Positions 9,561 through 21,048 of a stretch of DNA of 64,000 nucleotides are shown here, in pieces. Within the stretch, counting starts at the first letter, position 1. Each line of letters begins with the position of its first letter. This DNA is from Psychrobacter immobilis. GTDB taxonomy: Bacteria; Pseudomonadota; Gammaproteobacteria; Pseudomonadales; Moraxellaceae. The notes under the pieces were generated by a model. That model was not told the DNA's origin, did not search any database, and was given only the letters and a program-made list of their open reading frames with translations. The position numbers and the translations under genes are program-made. Location of the stretch: positions 28,936 through 92,935 of the forward strand of contig NZ_CAJGZJ010000011.1 in NCBI RefSeq assembly GCF_904846225.1, in the 5' to 3' direction.

Positions 9561-9628
9561 CATAGTTAGTTCGAAATAAAATCGATACGTCAGCAGCACT
9601 GTATCGGGTTTAAAGTGAATCGACTATA
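9561..9628. repeat. Family A element, shortened (68 bp)
   Basis: CATAGTTAGTTCGAAATAAA on the left and AAAGTGAATCGACTATA on the right are joined with only a few bases between GATACGTCAGCAGCACTGTATCG. This is a family A copy that has lost its interior. It lies 40 bp upstream of the rdgB start codon. Confidence 0.8.
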
Positions 9629-10118
9629 GGTTTCAAATAACGATAGGTCGTATCGCAAAATTTTTGATATTCTTTGTACAAGTTATCTTGATTGCGTTTG
9701 CTTTGATTACATTGTTGTATTCTATGCTGTGATTGGCTAAATTATCAATTAGCATAAGTAATCGGCGAGTCATAACATTTGGTAACTGATATTTGCCGTC
9801 ACTGTTGCTATAATAGGCGGCAAGTTACAGTGAATTATATCTTATAGATTGTAAACTTAAAGTTAATAATACTTTTAAACGCCAATAATGACTTTTAAGT
9901 CAATAACTTGGTGCTAGATGGTAGAACAACGATTGAGTCTTGCTTGCTTAAGATAGTCTTAACATTTAGAAGTTCTATAGATTCACAGCAATATGTGAAT
10001 CATATCGAGTAATAAATCTCACTAACAATAAACTAAGCCAATTTAGTCCAATAATTTATAGTGTCGCTTTTATGCTATACCTAATACTAATGGCTAAACC
10101 AGCAAGGATAAAATAATT
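9629..10118. other. Upstream region of sodB, no gene
   Basis: 490 AT-rich bases between the divergent rdgB and sodB genes. It must contain the sodB promoter. No tRNA, small RNA or clear operator could be supported by eye. Confidence 0.5.
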
Positions 10119-10748
10119 ATGTCAAATATTACTTTACCAGACCTACCCTATGCAAAAGACGCGCTTGAGCCACATATCAGTGCTGAGACGCTAGAATACC
10201 ATCATGACAAGCATCACAATGCATATGTGACTAAGTTAAATGATTTGCTACCAGGTTCTGGTCTAGAAGACAAAACATTGCCAGAAATCATCGAAGCGAC
10301 GTCTAAAGATGACAGCAAGCAAGGTATGTTTAACCAAGCAGCCCAAGTATGGAACCACACGTTCTATTGGAACTGCATGACGCCAACCAATGGCGGCGGC
10401 GAACCTACTGGTGACTTGAAAGCTAAAATCGAAGAAGATTTCGGTAGCTATGACAAGTTCCGTGAAGAGTTCAAAAACGCAGCATTGACGCAATTCGGTT
10501 CAGGTTGGGCATGGCTAGTCGCTGACAAAATCGGTGGCAAACTGTCTATCGCCAAAACAGCAAATGCTGATACACCATTGGCACACGACCAAGTAGCAGT
10601 ATTGACTTGTGATGTATGGGAACATGCGTACTATGTCGATTATCGTAACCGTCGTCCTGATTACGTCGACACGTTCCTAGACAAACTAGTGAACTGGGAC
10701 TACGCCAACGCAAAATATAAAGGTCAAGATGCTGGTGTTGAAGAGTAA
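10119..10748 (+). CDS. sodB: Superoxide dismutase, iron type
   Basis: SodB converts superoxide to oxygen and hydrogen peroxide in the cytoplasm. The 209 residues contain all four metal ligands of the Fe/Mn family: His28 in EYHHDKHHNAYV, His in AAQVWNHTFYWN, and Asp and His in DVWEHAYYVDYRNRRPDY. The Gln in NQAAQVWNHTFYW sits where iron enzymes carry the active-site glutamine, and LTQFGSGWAWLV agrees, so iron rather than manganese is likely. The start is preceded by AAGGATAAAATAATT. A strong terminator follows 27 bases after the stop, so the gene is monocistronic. Confidence 0.96.
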   Translation: MSNITLPDLPYAKDALEPHISAETLEYHHDKHHNAYVTKLNDLLPGSGLEDKTLPEIIEATSKDDSKQGMFNQAAQVWNHTFYWNCMTPTNGGGEPTGDLKAKIEEDFGSYDKFREEFKNAALTQFGSGWAWLVADKIGGKLSIAKTANADTPLAHDQVAVLTCDVWEHAYYVDYRNRRPDYVDTFLDKLVNWDYANAKYKGQDAGVEE

Positions 10749-10775
10749 TCTTTAAGACTTAAGGTTTTGATTGAT

Positions 10776-10807
10776 AAAAAAGGACGCCGCGAGGTGTCCT
10801 TTTTTTT
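10776..10807 (+). terminator. Terminator after sodB
   Basis: AAAAAAGGACGCC pairs with GGTGTCCTTTTTT (one wobble pair) around a short GCGA loop and ends in eight T. Confidence 0.9.
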
Positions 10808-10869
10808 GCTATCTTTTGTGTTCTAAAAGAATCAGTGCAATTCTATTTTACAATGACCACTTATACTTT

Positions 10870-11676
10870 CTACTTAGAATTATTAGCTATTAAATTTCTT
10901 ATTTCAAGAATTGATAATGTCTTGTCTTTCTTTCTATGGACGACAGAGTGGCAATTTGCGCACAGAGGGATTAAGTCGGTTTCTGGATCTATTGCTTTGG
11001 GTGTTTCAAATTCTGATACAGGAACTATATGATGAACATGAATAAATCCTTCAGCATATTCTCCATAAAACTTGCCAAAGTTAAATTCGCAAGCAGCACA
11101 AGAGTTACCGTGAATGGCAATCGCTTGCTTTCTGTATTTAGGATTTCTTTCGTATGTAGTTACATAACGTTTTGATTGTGTACCTTCACTGAAAGACTCA
11201 AGCGAATCTTGATAGCTTTCTGTGACTTCATCTGAGATGTAAGCCGTCTTTTGCTCTGAAACTTTATTAGATCTGACTTTAGAGGTAATAAGGTGGTAAG
11301 TATCTTCATCGATAGCCCTTACCCCATCGCGCCAATAGTTGGATTTTCTCGACTCGGGAATTGTTTCTATATACTTCGCATCATCCTTTGCTAAAACTGC
11401 TTCTTCAAAGGGTATAAAATCAGTAATAGTAGCAAAAAAGTCGTTTTTACTACTTTCCTTATCTGGATAAGTTTTGCTGATTTTACCAATACCGAAATAG
11501 TGAGGGGCGTCGGATAGTCTATTTTTCGAGAAGGATTTATTTTTGAGACCTCCTTTGTAGTAAATAATATTAGTGCCTGGCTCCAGATATTTTAAATATC
11601 TTTTAGGAAAGTGGTAAAGGATTCCGGTTTCATCAGCCCAAGCAGACTCATCATTTTCAGTTATTATTGCAAACAT
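10870..11676 (-). CDS. HNH endonuclease with putative modified-DNA-reading N-terminal domain
   Basis: The 268-residue protein ends in a zinc-supported HNH nuclease domain: Cys193 and Cys196 (GNSCAACEF), the catalytic pair His215/His216 (FIHVHHIVPV), Cys239 and Cys242 with His243 (PLCANCHSVVHR). This pattern is that of McrA-like HNH enzymes. The N-terminal half (GILYHFPKRYLKYLEPG, NIIYYKG, HYFGIGKI) resembles the PUA/EVE-like recognition modules that accompany HNH domains in modification-dependent restriction enzymes; this second point is my pattern recognition, not a search. The gene is alone, has no methyltransferase beside it, and looks more AT-rich than its neighbours, all consistent with an acquired type IV-like defence gene. 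ATG 11676 has AGGG upstream and beats the TTG at 11694. Confidence 0.75.
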   Translation of the reverse strand: MFAIITENDESAWADETGILYHFPKRYLKYLEPGTNIIYYKGGLKNKSFSKNRLSDAPHYFGIGKISKTYPDKESSKNDFFATITDFIPFEEAVLAKDDAKYIETIPESRKSNYWRDGVRAIDEDTYHLITSKVRSNKVSEQKTAYISDEVTESYQDSLESFSEGTQSKRYVTTYERNPKYRKQAIAIHGNSCAACEFNFGKFYGEYAEGFIHVHHIVPVSEFETPKAIDPETDLIPLCANCHSVVHRKKDKTLSILEIRNLIANNSK

Positions 11677-11744
11677 AATTAGCCCTATATTCAAAAACTA
11701 TGTGTATATATAACTCATCTCACGCAAAATTGCTGCTATCAATT

Positions 11745-12914
11745 TCAATCAACCAACTCCCAACCCTCATCCACAACCGACTCATCAAACACTCTTTTAA
11801 ATCCTTGCTTGATCAGTTCAATACGCGACGGTGCTGGCTGATTATCAATAGTAATTACTGGCGCATCCGTTGGGATAATCCCTCGCCATTGCAAACTGTC
11901 ATTATCTTTAATCGCCAATACAAAACTAAAGAAAGCCGTATCGCCCGCCATCATACGCAGATCATCAACGACGAGTTGCGTGGTCTGCTCATTATTTTGA
12001 GCAGAGTCTTGATTAGAGTCGCTATTAGGTTTTTGCATCCGATAACCTGTCCAATCACCGGAGAACCAATCGAGTCTTGTAGCATAAGGCTGGCTGGACT
12101 GCGGCAAACTTGCGTTAAGCGCTTTTGAATCCTTATATTGAGTCAAATAGCGATATTCGGGAAGGCGCTTATCTAACGTGCTACCTCTTAGCTCAATCAG
12201 CTGATGCTGATTATCTTCTGCGAGCGTTCGCCACATCAGAATAGTGGGAAGCACTGGTATGGTTTTGATACGGACGATATTGTCTATACCAGCAGCTGCT
12301 AAAGTTTGCTCGGCTTGACTTTGCGCGTAGTATTTTAATCCTACTGACAGTAATAGATAGCTACTGCTAACGATGAGCATCCACATCGCAAAGCGTTGGC
12401 AGTCGGCAAAGAGTCCTGTTTTAAATAGGGATAGATTGCGACCTTTTATTAGTCCCACAATCATAGCGATAAGCAAGGGTATAGTATAAAGCGGGTCGAT
12501 GATAAACATTGATGCGATGCTGATAGGCGTCATCTGTAGTGGCTCTTGTAATGGCCAAAATAGCTGCGTACCGTAGACCGTAAAGCTGTCTAATATCGGA
12601 TGCGTCGTCAGTGCCAATGTCATGGCAAACGCTAAGCGCCTAAAAGAGTAAGGCAGTGGCATATTACGCCATTGATGATATCGACTAAGCAGCCACGCAC
12701 CGCCTAAGCCTAATGCAGTTAATACAAACAGTGAATGGCTAAAGCCTCGATGATAGGTCATATTGCTGACTGGATCACCGTAATGTAAAAGCACATCTAA
12801 ATCAGGGATAGTGCCAAGTATTGCCCCATACAGATAAGCTTTGCGGCCTTGATATTTACCAAGTATTGACCCTTGGACGCTAGCACCTAAGACGATTTGA
12901 CTGAGTGAATCCAT
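11745..12914 (-). CDS. YdjM-family membrane-bound metal-dependent hydrolase
   Basis: The 389-residue protein begins MDSLSQIVLGASVQGSILG and carries the family metal motifs GTIPDLDVL and YHRGFSHS, with a third conserved TTHPILDSFTVYGTQLFWP segment. Several hydrophobic helices fill residues 70-200 (for example SHSLFVLTALGLGGAWLL, PLYTIPLLIAMIVGLIKG). This is the COG1988 family; E. coli YdjM is a LexA-controlled inner-membrane member. The C-terminal 180 residues are soluble and probably periplasmic. Substrate unknown. No LexA box was identified upstream by eye. It starts a minus-strand run that does not overlap the next gene. Confidence 0.82.
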   Translation of the reverse strand: MDSLSQIVLGASVQGSILGKYQGRKAYLYGAILGTIPDLDVLLHYGDPVSNMTYHRGFSHSLFVLTALGLGGAWLLSRYHQWRNMPLPYSFRRLAFAMTLALTTHPILDSFTVYGTQLFWPLQEPLQMTPISIASMFIIDPLYTIPLLIAMIVGLIKGRNLSLFKTGLFADCQRFAMWMLIVSSSYLLLSVGLKYYAQSQAEQTLAAAGIDNIVRIKTIPVLPTILMWRTLAEDNQHQLIELRGSTLDKRLPEYRYLTQYKDSKALNASLPQSSQPYATRLDWFSGDWTGYRMQKPNSDSNQDSAQNNEQTTQLVVDDLRMMAGDTAFFSFVLAIKDNDSLQWRGIIPTDAPVITIDNQPAPSRIELIKQGFKRVFDESVVDEGWELVD

Positions 12915-12951
12915 AGCGCTCTTATTAATTTAAGGGTTGGGTTTAGATTGA

Positions 12952-13836
12952 TTATAATACGTTAAAGTTATGAGTAGTTAACGCTTCTCTGAGCATCGCA
13001 ATATTATAATACGCATGCGCATTGACGGTATTTTGAAAGAAAATATACAGCGTATCGAAATGCTGACGCTGATTGGCAATCGCTTGCGCCCAATCCTGCA
13101 TCTCCGCCTCGCTATAGCGATAATCATGACGATCAGCGGCGCTCATCGCATCCCACCAGTTTAGATTATTACCATGCATGCGCAGATAGCCAGTACGTTC
13201 AGTAAATATCAATCTTGACGGTGGCAGTCCGCTGACTTTAGGGTAATCAACGCTACACCAAATCAGACCTTGCTCGATAAAGCTATCGACCACTTGCGGG
13301 GTGTGCCAGCCATTATGACGAAACTCGACCGCCAATGGATAGTCTTGAAACCAACTAACCAGATTGGCCAAATAAAGACGATGCTCGCGAGTACGATCAA
13401 AACCATGCGGAAATTGCAGTAATAATGGGGCTAGAGCGTCGGCTTCGATGAGTGGCGTTAGCGCCTTCAGAAACGCTTGTGCATGATCGCTTGTACCTTT
13501 ACGTGCATGAGTGAAGTCTTGGTGTAGTTTGACGGCAAATTTTAATTGGCTATCTGTTTGCACATAGGCTTTATCGACCATACCCGCAAAGGCTTTTTGG
13601 CCGATAGGTGCATAGAATGTGCTGTTTATCTCGACCGCGCCATATTGTTTGGCGTACTCACGTAAGAAGTCCGTCTTTTTGGTGCCAGTAGGATACAGCG
13701 TACCGAGCAAATCAGTATCACTATAGCCGCCAGTGCCGAGGTATATTTTTGGTAAAGGATTGGAGGAATCAGTGGAATTACTGATAGTAGCAGCCTGATT
13801 TAAGGAGTTAGAAGTCTCAGAACTATCATTGACCAT
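12952..13836 (-). CDS. DUF72 domain protein (YecE-like TIM barrel)
   Basis: A 294-residue protein with the DUF72 signatures: IYLGTGGYSDTD near the N-terminus, REYAKQYGAVEINSTFY, FAVKLHQDFTHAR, LLLQFPHGF, LAVEFRHNGWHTPQV, YLRMHGNN, and the terminal YIFFQNTVNAHAYYNIAML. Members fold as TIM barrels and are widespread, but no reaction has been firmly assigned. The first 28 residues are Ser/Asn-rich and probably disordered. It lies between the YdjM-type gene and the dgkA remnant, all on the minus strand. Confidence 0.85.
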   Translation of the reverse strand: MVNDSSETSNSLNQAATISNSTDSSNPLPKIYLGTGGYSDTDLLGTLYPTGTKKTDFLREYAKQYGAVEINSTFYAPIGQKAFAGMVDKAYVQTDSQLKFAVKLHQDFTHARKGTSDHAQAFLKALTPLIEADALAPLLLQFPHGFDRTREHRLYLANLVSWFQDYPLAVEFRHNGWHTPQVVDSFIEQGLIWCSVDYPKVSGLPPSRLIFTERTGYLRMHGNNLNWWDAMSAADRHDYRYSEAEMQDWAQAIANQRQHFDTLYIFFQNTVNAHAYYNIAMLREALTTHNFNVL

Positions 13837-13867
13837 AAATGAATGCCTTATCAGGTAAAACTTGAGG

Positions 13868-14170
13868 TTAAAAGAGCAAAGTAGATAAAGCCATAAGCCA
13901 TAAAATAAACAATAAGGTCAGTGCCAAAAACTGGGCGGCAGAGCCAACATCTTTGCCTATTTTTGCTAATGGATGCTGCGTAGTTGAAGTGTGGTCGATA
14001 CTTGCTTCAAGTCCTGTATTAAACAACTCAACGATGATAGATAAAAAAGAGGCGATAAGCAGGATCATTTTTATAGTCATGGTCAAAGGGAGGAATACGA
14101 GCGCAATGAGCAGGACTAAATTGAGCCAAAATGCTTGTCGAAAAGCGGCTTCATTTTTATAGGCTGCCAT
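13868..14170 (-). CDS. dgkA: Diacylglycerol kinase, C-terminal part downstream of an in-frame stop
   Basis: DgkA phosphorylates diacylglycerol in the inner membrane to recycle lipid from membrane-derived oligosaccharide synthesis. The 100 residues from ATG 14170 carry the core of the family: YKNEAAFRQAFWLN, the active-site stretch IIVELFNTGLEASIDH, and AKIGKDVGSAAQFLAL, with three membrane helices. Codons upstream still read family sequence (KGKAGFGRIVKAAGYSADGF), so the real protein starts earlier, but a TAA at 14249-14251 interrupts the frame and no usable start codon with a ribosome binding site lies between. The product as it stands would lack the N-terminal amphipathic helix. Activity is doubtful. 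Confidence 0.75.
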   Translation of the reverse strand: MAAYKNEAAFRQAFWLNLVLLIALVFLPLTMTIKMILLIASFLSIIVELFNTGLEASIDHTSTTQHPLAKIGKDVGSAAQFLALTLLFILWLMALSTLLF

Positions 14171-14365
14171 AAAGCCATCGGCAGAGTAGCCAGCCGCTTT
14201 AACGATTCGCCCAAAGCCTGCTTTGCCTTTTGCAGTATCAGCGAAGCTTTAAGCAGTTTCCGTTCCCGAATCTGGCGTATGAGCCGCATGGTCATGATGA
14301 TTGTGCTGTTTAGACGATTGAGAAATCGGCTGTTTATCAGGATTAGGCTGTTTAAGGTCGCTCAT
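14171..14365 (-). pseudogene. dgkA: N-terminal part of dgkA, cut by a TAA codon
   Basis: ATG at 14365 opens a frame reading MSDLKQPNPDKQPISQSSKQ, then a His/Asp-rich stretch ending SGTETA, then TAA (14249-14251). In the same frame the next codons give SFADTAKGKAGFGRIVKAAG and run straight into the DgkA core. One codon therefore separates two halves of one gene. A single base change (for example TTA, CAA, GAA or AAA to TAA) would explain it. A sequencing error is the alternative. Confidence 0.75.
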
Positions 14366-14416
14366 ATAAGTCTTAATCATCGTTGTAGAGTAACGAACAG
14401 TTTAGCACGCATAAAC

Positions 14417-15460
14417 TTACTTTTGTCTAGACCACAGCCACTCGATGAGAGCCAATAGCGCATTATTCTCTTTATCGTCGTCAAGCTCAAGACCACTCAG
14501 TTCGCGAATGATAGCGGCGCGTCCGTCATTGAATAATGATTGTGCATAAGCCGTTGCACTCTCAACACCCATTAGTTTTACATAGGTAGACTTGTCTAAT
14601 TTTTCATCGCTGCCCGCAGGTTTGCCAAGCATATCAGTCGTCATCGTGACGTCCAGCACATCGTCTTGGACTTGAAAGGCCAGACCAATATGCTGGGCGC
14701 AGTCTTGCAACGCCATGCGCTGCGGAGCCGTTGCACCCGCACAGATACCGCCCATCAACATCGCCGCTTCGATCAATGCGCCCGTTTTATCACGGTGAAT
14801 GGCTTCCAAATCGCTTTGTGAGATGTCGTTGCTGGCTTCAGCATTGAGATCTAACATCTGACCAGACACCATACGCCGCGCACGTGGCGCAAATATCGCG
14901 ACGAGCTGGCTGGCAATGTCTGTGTCAAAAGGCGCAAAGGTCGGCAGCTCTGCGGTCAATACCTCAAAGGCTAATGTCTGCAACACATCGCCTGCGAGCA
15001 GGGCGGTCGCTTCATCAAAAGCGATATGAGCCGTTGGCTGACCACGGCGCAGCGCATCATCGTCCATGCAGGGTAAGTCATCATGCACCAATGAGTAAGT
15101 ATGCAGCAACTCGACCGCCAATGCTGCACGGCGACACATATCATAATCTGAGTCGCTTTCTAATAGAGACTCTAAATCATTATTTTTATCCGTGTCTTCA
15201 TTAATGCTCTGACGGCTGTTTTTATCACGATAATCATTAACACTGGCAAAGGCGCTGGCGACCAACAACGGACGTACCAATTTGCCTTGACCAGTCATTA
15301 CATAGCGGCACGCATCAATCAGTGGACTTGGCAGCTCGGCATAAGCAAACAGCACCTCGATATCTTGTGCGAGTTGCGCACGTACGGCGCTGTGAAATTG
15401 CTCGGTGTCGCTATCAAAGCTAGCAAAAGACATAAAGCTTGGCGTAAAAGAAACAGTCAT
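14417..15460 (-). CDS. ispA: Farnesyl diphosphate synthase (short-chain polyprenyl synthase)
   Basis: IspA condenses dimethylallyl and isopentenyl diphosphates to geranyl and farnesyl diphosphate in the cytoplasm, feeding quinone and undecaprenyl synthesis. The 347-residue sequence has the first aspartate-rich motif HDDLPCMDDDALRRGQPT (about residues 126-143), GKLVRPLLVASA before it, the second motif QVQDDVLDVTMTTDMLGKPAG, and KSTYVKLMG. The spacing of the first motif fits bacterial FPP synthases. Residues about 77-107 form an Asp/Asn/Ser-rich insertion not usual in the family, probably a surface loop. The gene faces the dgkA remnant 51 bp away. Confidence 0.93.
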   Translation of the reverse strand: MTVSFTPSFMSFASFDSDTEQFHSAVRAQLAQDIEVLFAYAELPSPLIDACRYVMTGQGKLVRPLLVASAFASVNDYRDKNSRQSINEDTDKNNDLESLLESDSDYDMCRRAALAVELLHTYSLVHDDLPCMDDDALRRGQPTAHIAFDEATALLAGDVLQTLAFEVLTAELPTFAPFDTDIASQLVAIFAPRARRMVSGQMLDLNAEASNDISQSDLEAIHRDKTGALIEAAMLMGGICAGATAPQRMALQDCAQHIGLAFQVQDDVLDVTMTTDMLGKPAGSDEKLDKSTYVKLMGVESATAYAQSLFNDGRAAIIRELSGLELDDDKENNALLALIEWLWSRQK

Positions 15461-16181
15461 AACCCAACCATTTATAGGTGAATAATAGAAATATCGTTAG
15501 TGTAGCATGATAGATTATATTCCTGATGCTGCGCGTATGATCCATGAATTATTTTTTGCTGTTCAATGTAAAAAACGACATGAAATGCTACAACAAGCCT
15601 TCGTTACGTATTGGTGATTTAACTCACTGGTTGAATATGGTTTGATAAAGGAGCAAGCTAAGTGAGTCATATTAATACGACTATATCAACAGTTTATCAT
15701 CCTTGAGATGGTGTACAGTGCAGGCAGGTAGTACGAAATAAACTCAAAATGACAACTCAGTATACAATCATTCACTAAAGCACTTTGCGCATAAGGTAAA
15801 TGCCTACAGGTGATTTAAGAGTGACTTGCGAGTATGGCATTAGCTTGTGACAGTTAGGGGCATAATCCCCTACACTAATTGAGTAAGAATAGTCTGCTGA
15901 CGTTAATATTGAATATTTACGGAATCAAAATCGATACGAAGCCTCTTTTAAAGTGACTTTTGGCATTATTAGGCAAGATCGGCTTTAAATTTAAGCAAAA
16001 ATAAAATTGTCTATATTATTTATATAATAAGAAAGCGCCATCTCACTGCGCGCTGGATAATAACAATATCGTTACAGAATTACTTAATACGTCTTAAATA
16101 AACATCATTACCCGTATCATCTGATTTTTAAAACATCGTTTTTATCACAACATCGCTTTAAAACATAGAAAGGAGTTCCAA
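15461..16181. other. Divergent intergenic region, ispA/fadB
   Basis: 721 bp separating the divergent ispA and fadB genes. It should hold both promoters and any fatty-acid-responsive operator for fadBA. I could not fix a FadR- or PsrA-like site by eye. Part of 15895-15960 weakly resembles a decayed family A element (ATCAAAATCGATACG) but lacks ends. Confidence 0.5.
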
Positions 16182-18341
<2,160 letters not shown>

Positions 18342-18541
18342 TGGGCAGTCATTAATAGGATGAAGTGCCGTATGTGTGCTGTTGAAGGCGAGAGCAATTG
18401 AGTTATTTATACTCTTTAATGGCAATATTCTCTAATAGCAGACGTACGATTTTAGTTGGTTCAATTGATTGCTAGTGCATGAAATCGAGCGCATAAGTAC
18501 CTATTGTACTTTTAGCGAAATTGATCATTGACTAGTATTAA

Positions 18542-19759
<1,218 letters not shown>

Positions 19760-19801
19760 TCGAATTAAGTAAACTTTTTTCTGAATATCTTGTAAACCGA
19801 A

Positions 19802-19832
19802 TGCCTCTAGCGTAATGTTAGAGGCATTTTTT
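19802..19832 (+). terminator. Terminator after fadA
   Basis: TGCCTCTA and TAGAGGCA form an 8-bp perfect stem with a 9-base loop followed by TTTTTT. It isolates fadBA from the toxin cassette that begins 26 bp later. Confidence 0.85.
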
Positions 19833-19857
19833 ATGGTTACAGGTGGGGAGCGACTTC

Positions 19858-21048
19858 ATGGGATTCCTTATATTATTTCTTTTCATATTTATAGTATGGT
19901 TATTTACTTCAGCCTCAAAAACTGAAGATGTAAGAAGATTAATTAAGGGAAGGAAGGTTCTCCAAATAAAGATGTCTAAACTTTCAAAGCAATTTGAGGA
20001 AGTTGTAGACCAAACAATAAAAAATGCTGAAGAAGAAAAGATTAGGGAAGCTAATAAACTTGATGAGGATATAGAGGAGCTTCTTAAAGGAATAAGTTAT
20101 CAACAGATAGTACAAAGACCAATTGAACTTAAGTCTAAGAATCATAACATTATAGATATTGATACCTTTTTAGAATTTGAAGTCATAGATGACAAACTAG
20201 CTAAAGTTTCCAATGATACAGTCAGTATTGAAGATGTTAATAAGTATGCAGGAGAGGTTGACAGCTACTTAGTTGATTTTTTAAAGATACGTTTCTACCT
20301 TGCAGGTAAAAGAGGTTATCCAGACTTACAATGTGTTGATCAATACTTTAATTTTAGATTCTCGAATCTTGACAAAATTTCTTATAGTTCTATATGGCAA
20401 AATATTGTTAGCGCGACTATCTTTGATAGTAGTAAGTGTAAGAATATTGATTCTATATATCATTTTACTCACAAGTCAAACCTATCATCTATATTAGAAT
20501 ATGGGATTTTAACAAGAACAAACCTTAATGATATGAATCTTAGATATGCGTTTAATGATCAGATGAGGCTGGATGGAGTTTTAGACTCTATTTCATTATC
20601 ATTTAGCCATCCAAATTTTAAGATGTTCTATAAATATAGAAAACAAACTAGTGATGATGATTGGGTGGTGCTTAAAATTTCACCCTCGCTTATATACGGT
20701 AGAGAGCAATGCATATCAAATGGAATTAAAGATTTTAATTATCTTAATAAAGCAGTTTTTTGTCATACAAACGCAGCATCTAATAAGATGAGGAATCTGT
20801 CTATTGAAGAAAGGATGACATTTAATGCTTTTTTAGATATGTTTGAGTCACCAATAGGTAGGGCATTACCAACTTATACTTACGACAACCAAGCCGAAAT
20901 ATTATACCTAGGTAATATTCCAGTAGATTTCATTGAAGAGATATATACTAATCATCAAGATGAAAGTCTAAACTGGGTTAGAAAGCTTGGGTATAAAGTT
21001 ACTGAGAATGATATCGTATTCGATCAAAGGAGATATAGAGATGGCTAA
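19858..21048 (+). CDS. Putative DarT-type DNA ADP-ribosyltransferase toxin with N-terminal membrane anchor
   Basis: A 396-residue protein in three parts. Residues 1-17 (MGFLILFLFIFIVWLF) form a transmembrane helix; about 20-80 is a Lys/Glu-rich coiled coil; about 200-365 matches the DarT/DUF4433 fold: IYHFTHKSNLSSILEYGIL (NAD-binding His/Thr), an Arg in FNDQMRLDGVLDSISLSF, HPNFKMFYKYR, and the catalytic-type Glu347 in YDNQAEILYLGNIP. DarT enzymes attach ADP-ribose from NAD to bases of single-stranded DNA and act as toxins or phage defences; that is family knowledge. The anchor and about 190-residue extension are unusual. The next gene overlaps by 8 bp and looks like a NADAR antitoxin. Clearly AT-rich against its neighbours. 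ATG 19858 is favoured by GGGGAG 7 bases upstream. Confidence 0.72.
   Translation: MGFLILFLFIFIVWLFTSASKTEDVRRLIKGRKVLQIKMSKLSKQFEEVVDQTIKNAEEEKIREANKLDEDIEELLKGISYQQIVQRPIELKSKNHNIIDIDTFLEFEVIDDKLAKVSNDTVSIEDVNKYAGEVDSYLVDFLKIRFYLAGKRGYPDLQCVDQYFNFRFSNLDKISYSSIWQNIVSATIFDSSKCKNIDSIYHFTHKSNLSSILEYGILTRTNLNDMNLRYAFNDQMRLDGVLDSISLSFSHPNFKMFYKYRKQTSDDDWVVLKISPSLIYGREQCISNGIKDFNYLNKAVFCHTNAASNKMRNLSIEERMTFNAFLDMFESPIGRALPTYTYDNQAEILYLGNIPVDFIEEIYTNHQDESLNWVRKLGYKVTENDIVFDQRRYRDG

Noticed and set aside
14135..14458. 107-codon plus-strand frame opposite dgkA
   Set aside because: It is antisense to dgkA sequence and has no family features.
15895..15960. Possible family A element upstream of fadB
   Set aside because: Only ATCAAAATCGATACG resembles it; both ends are missing.
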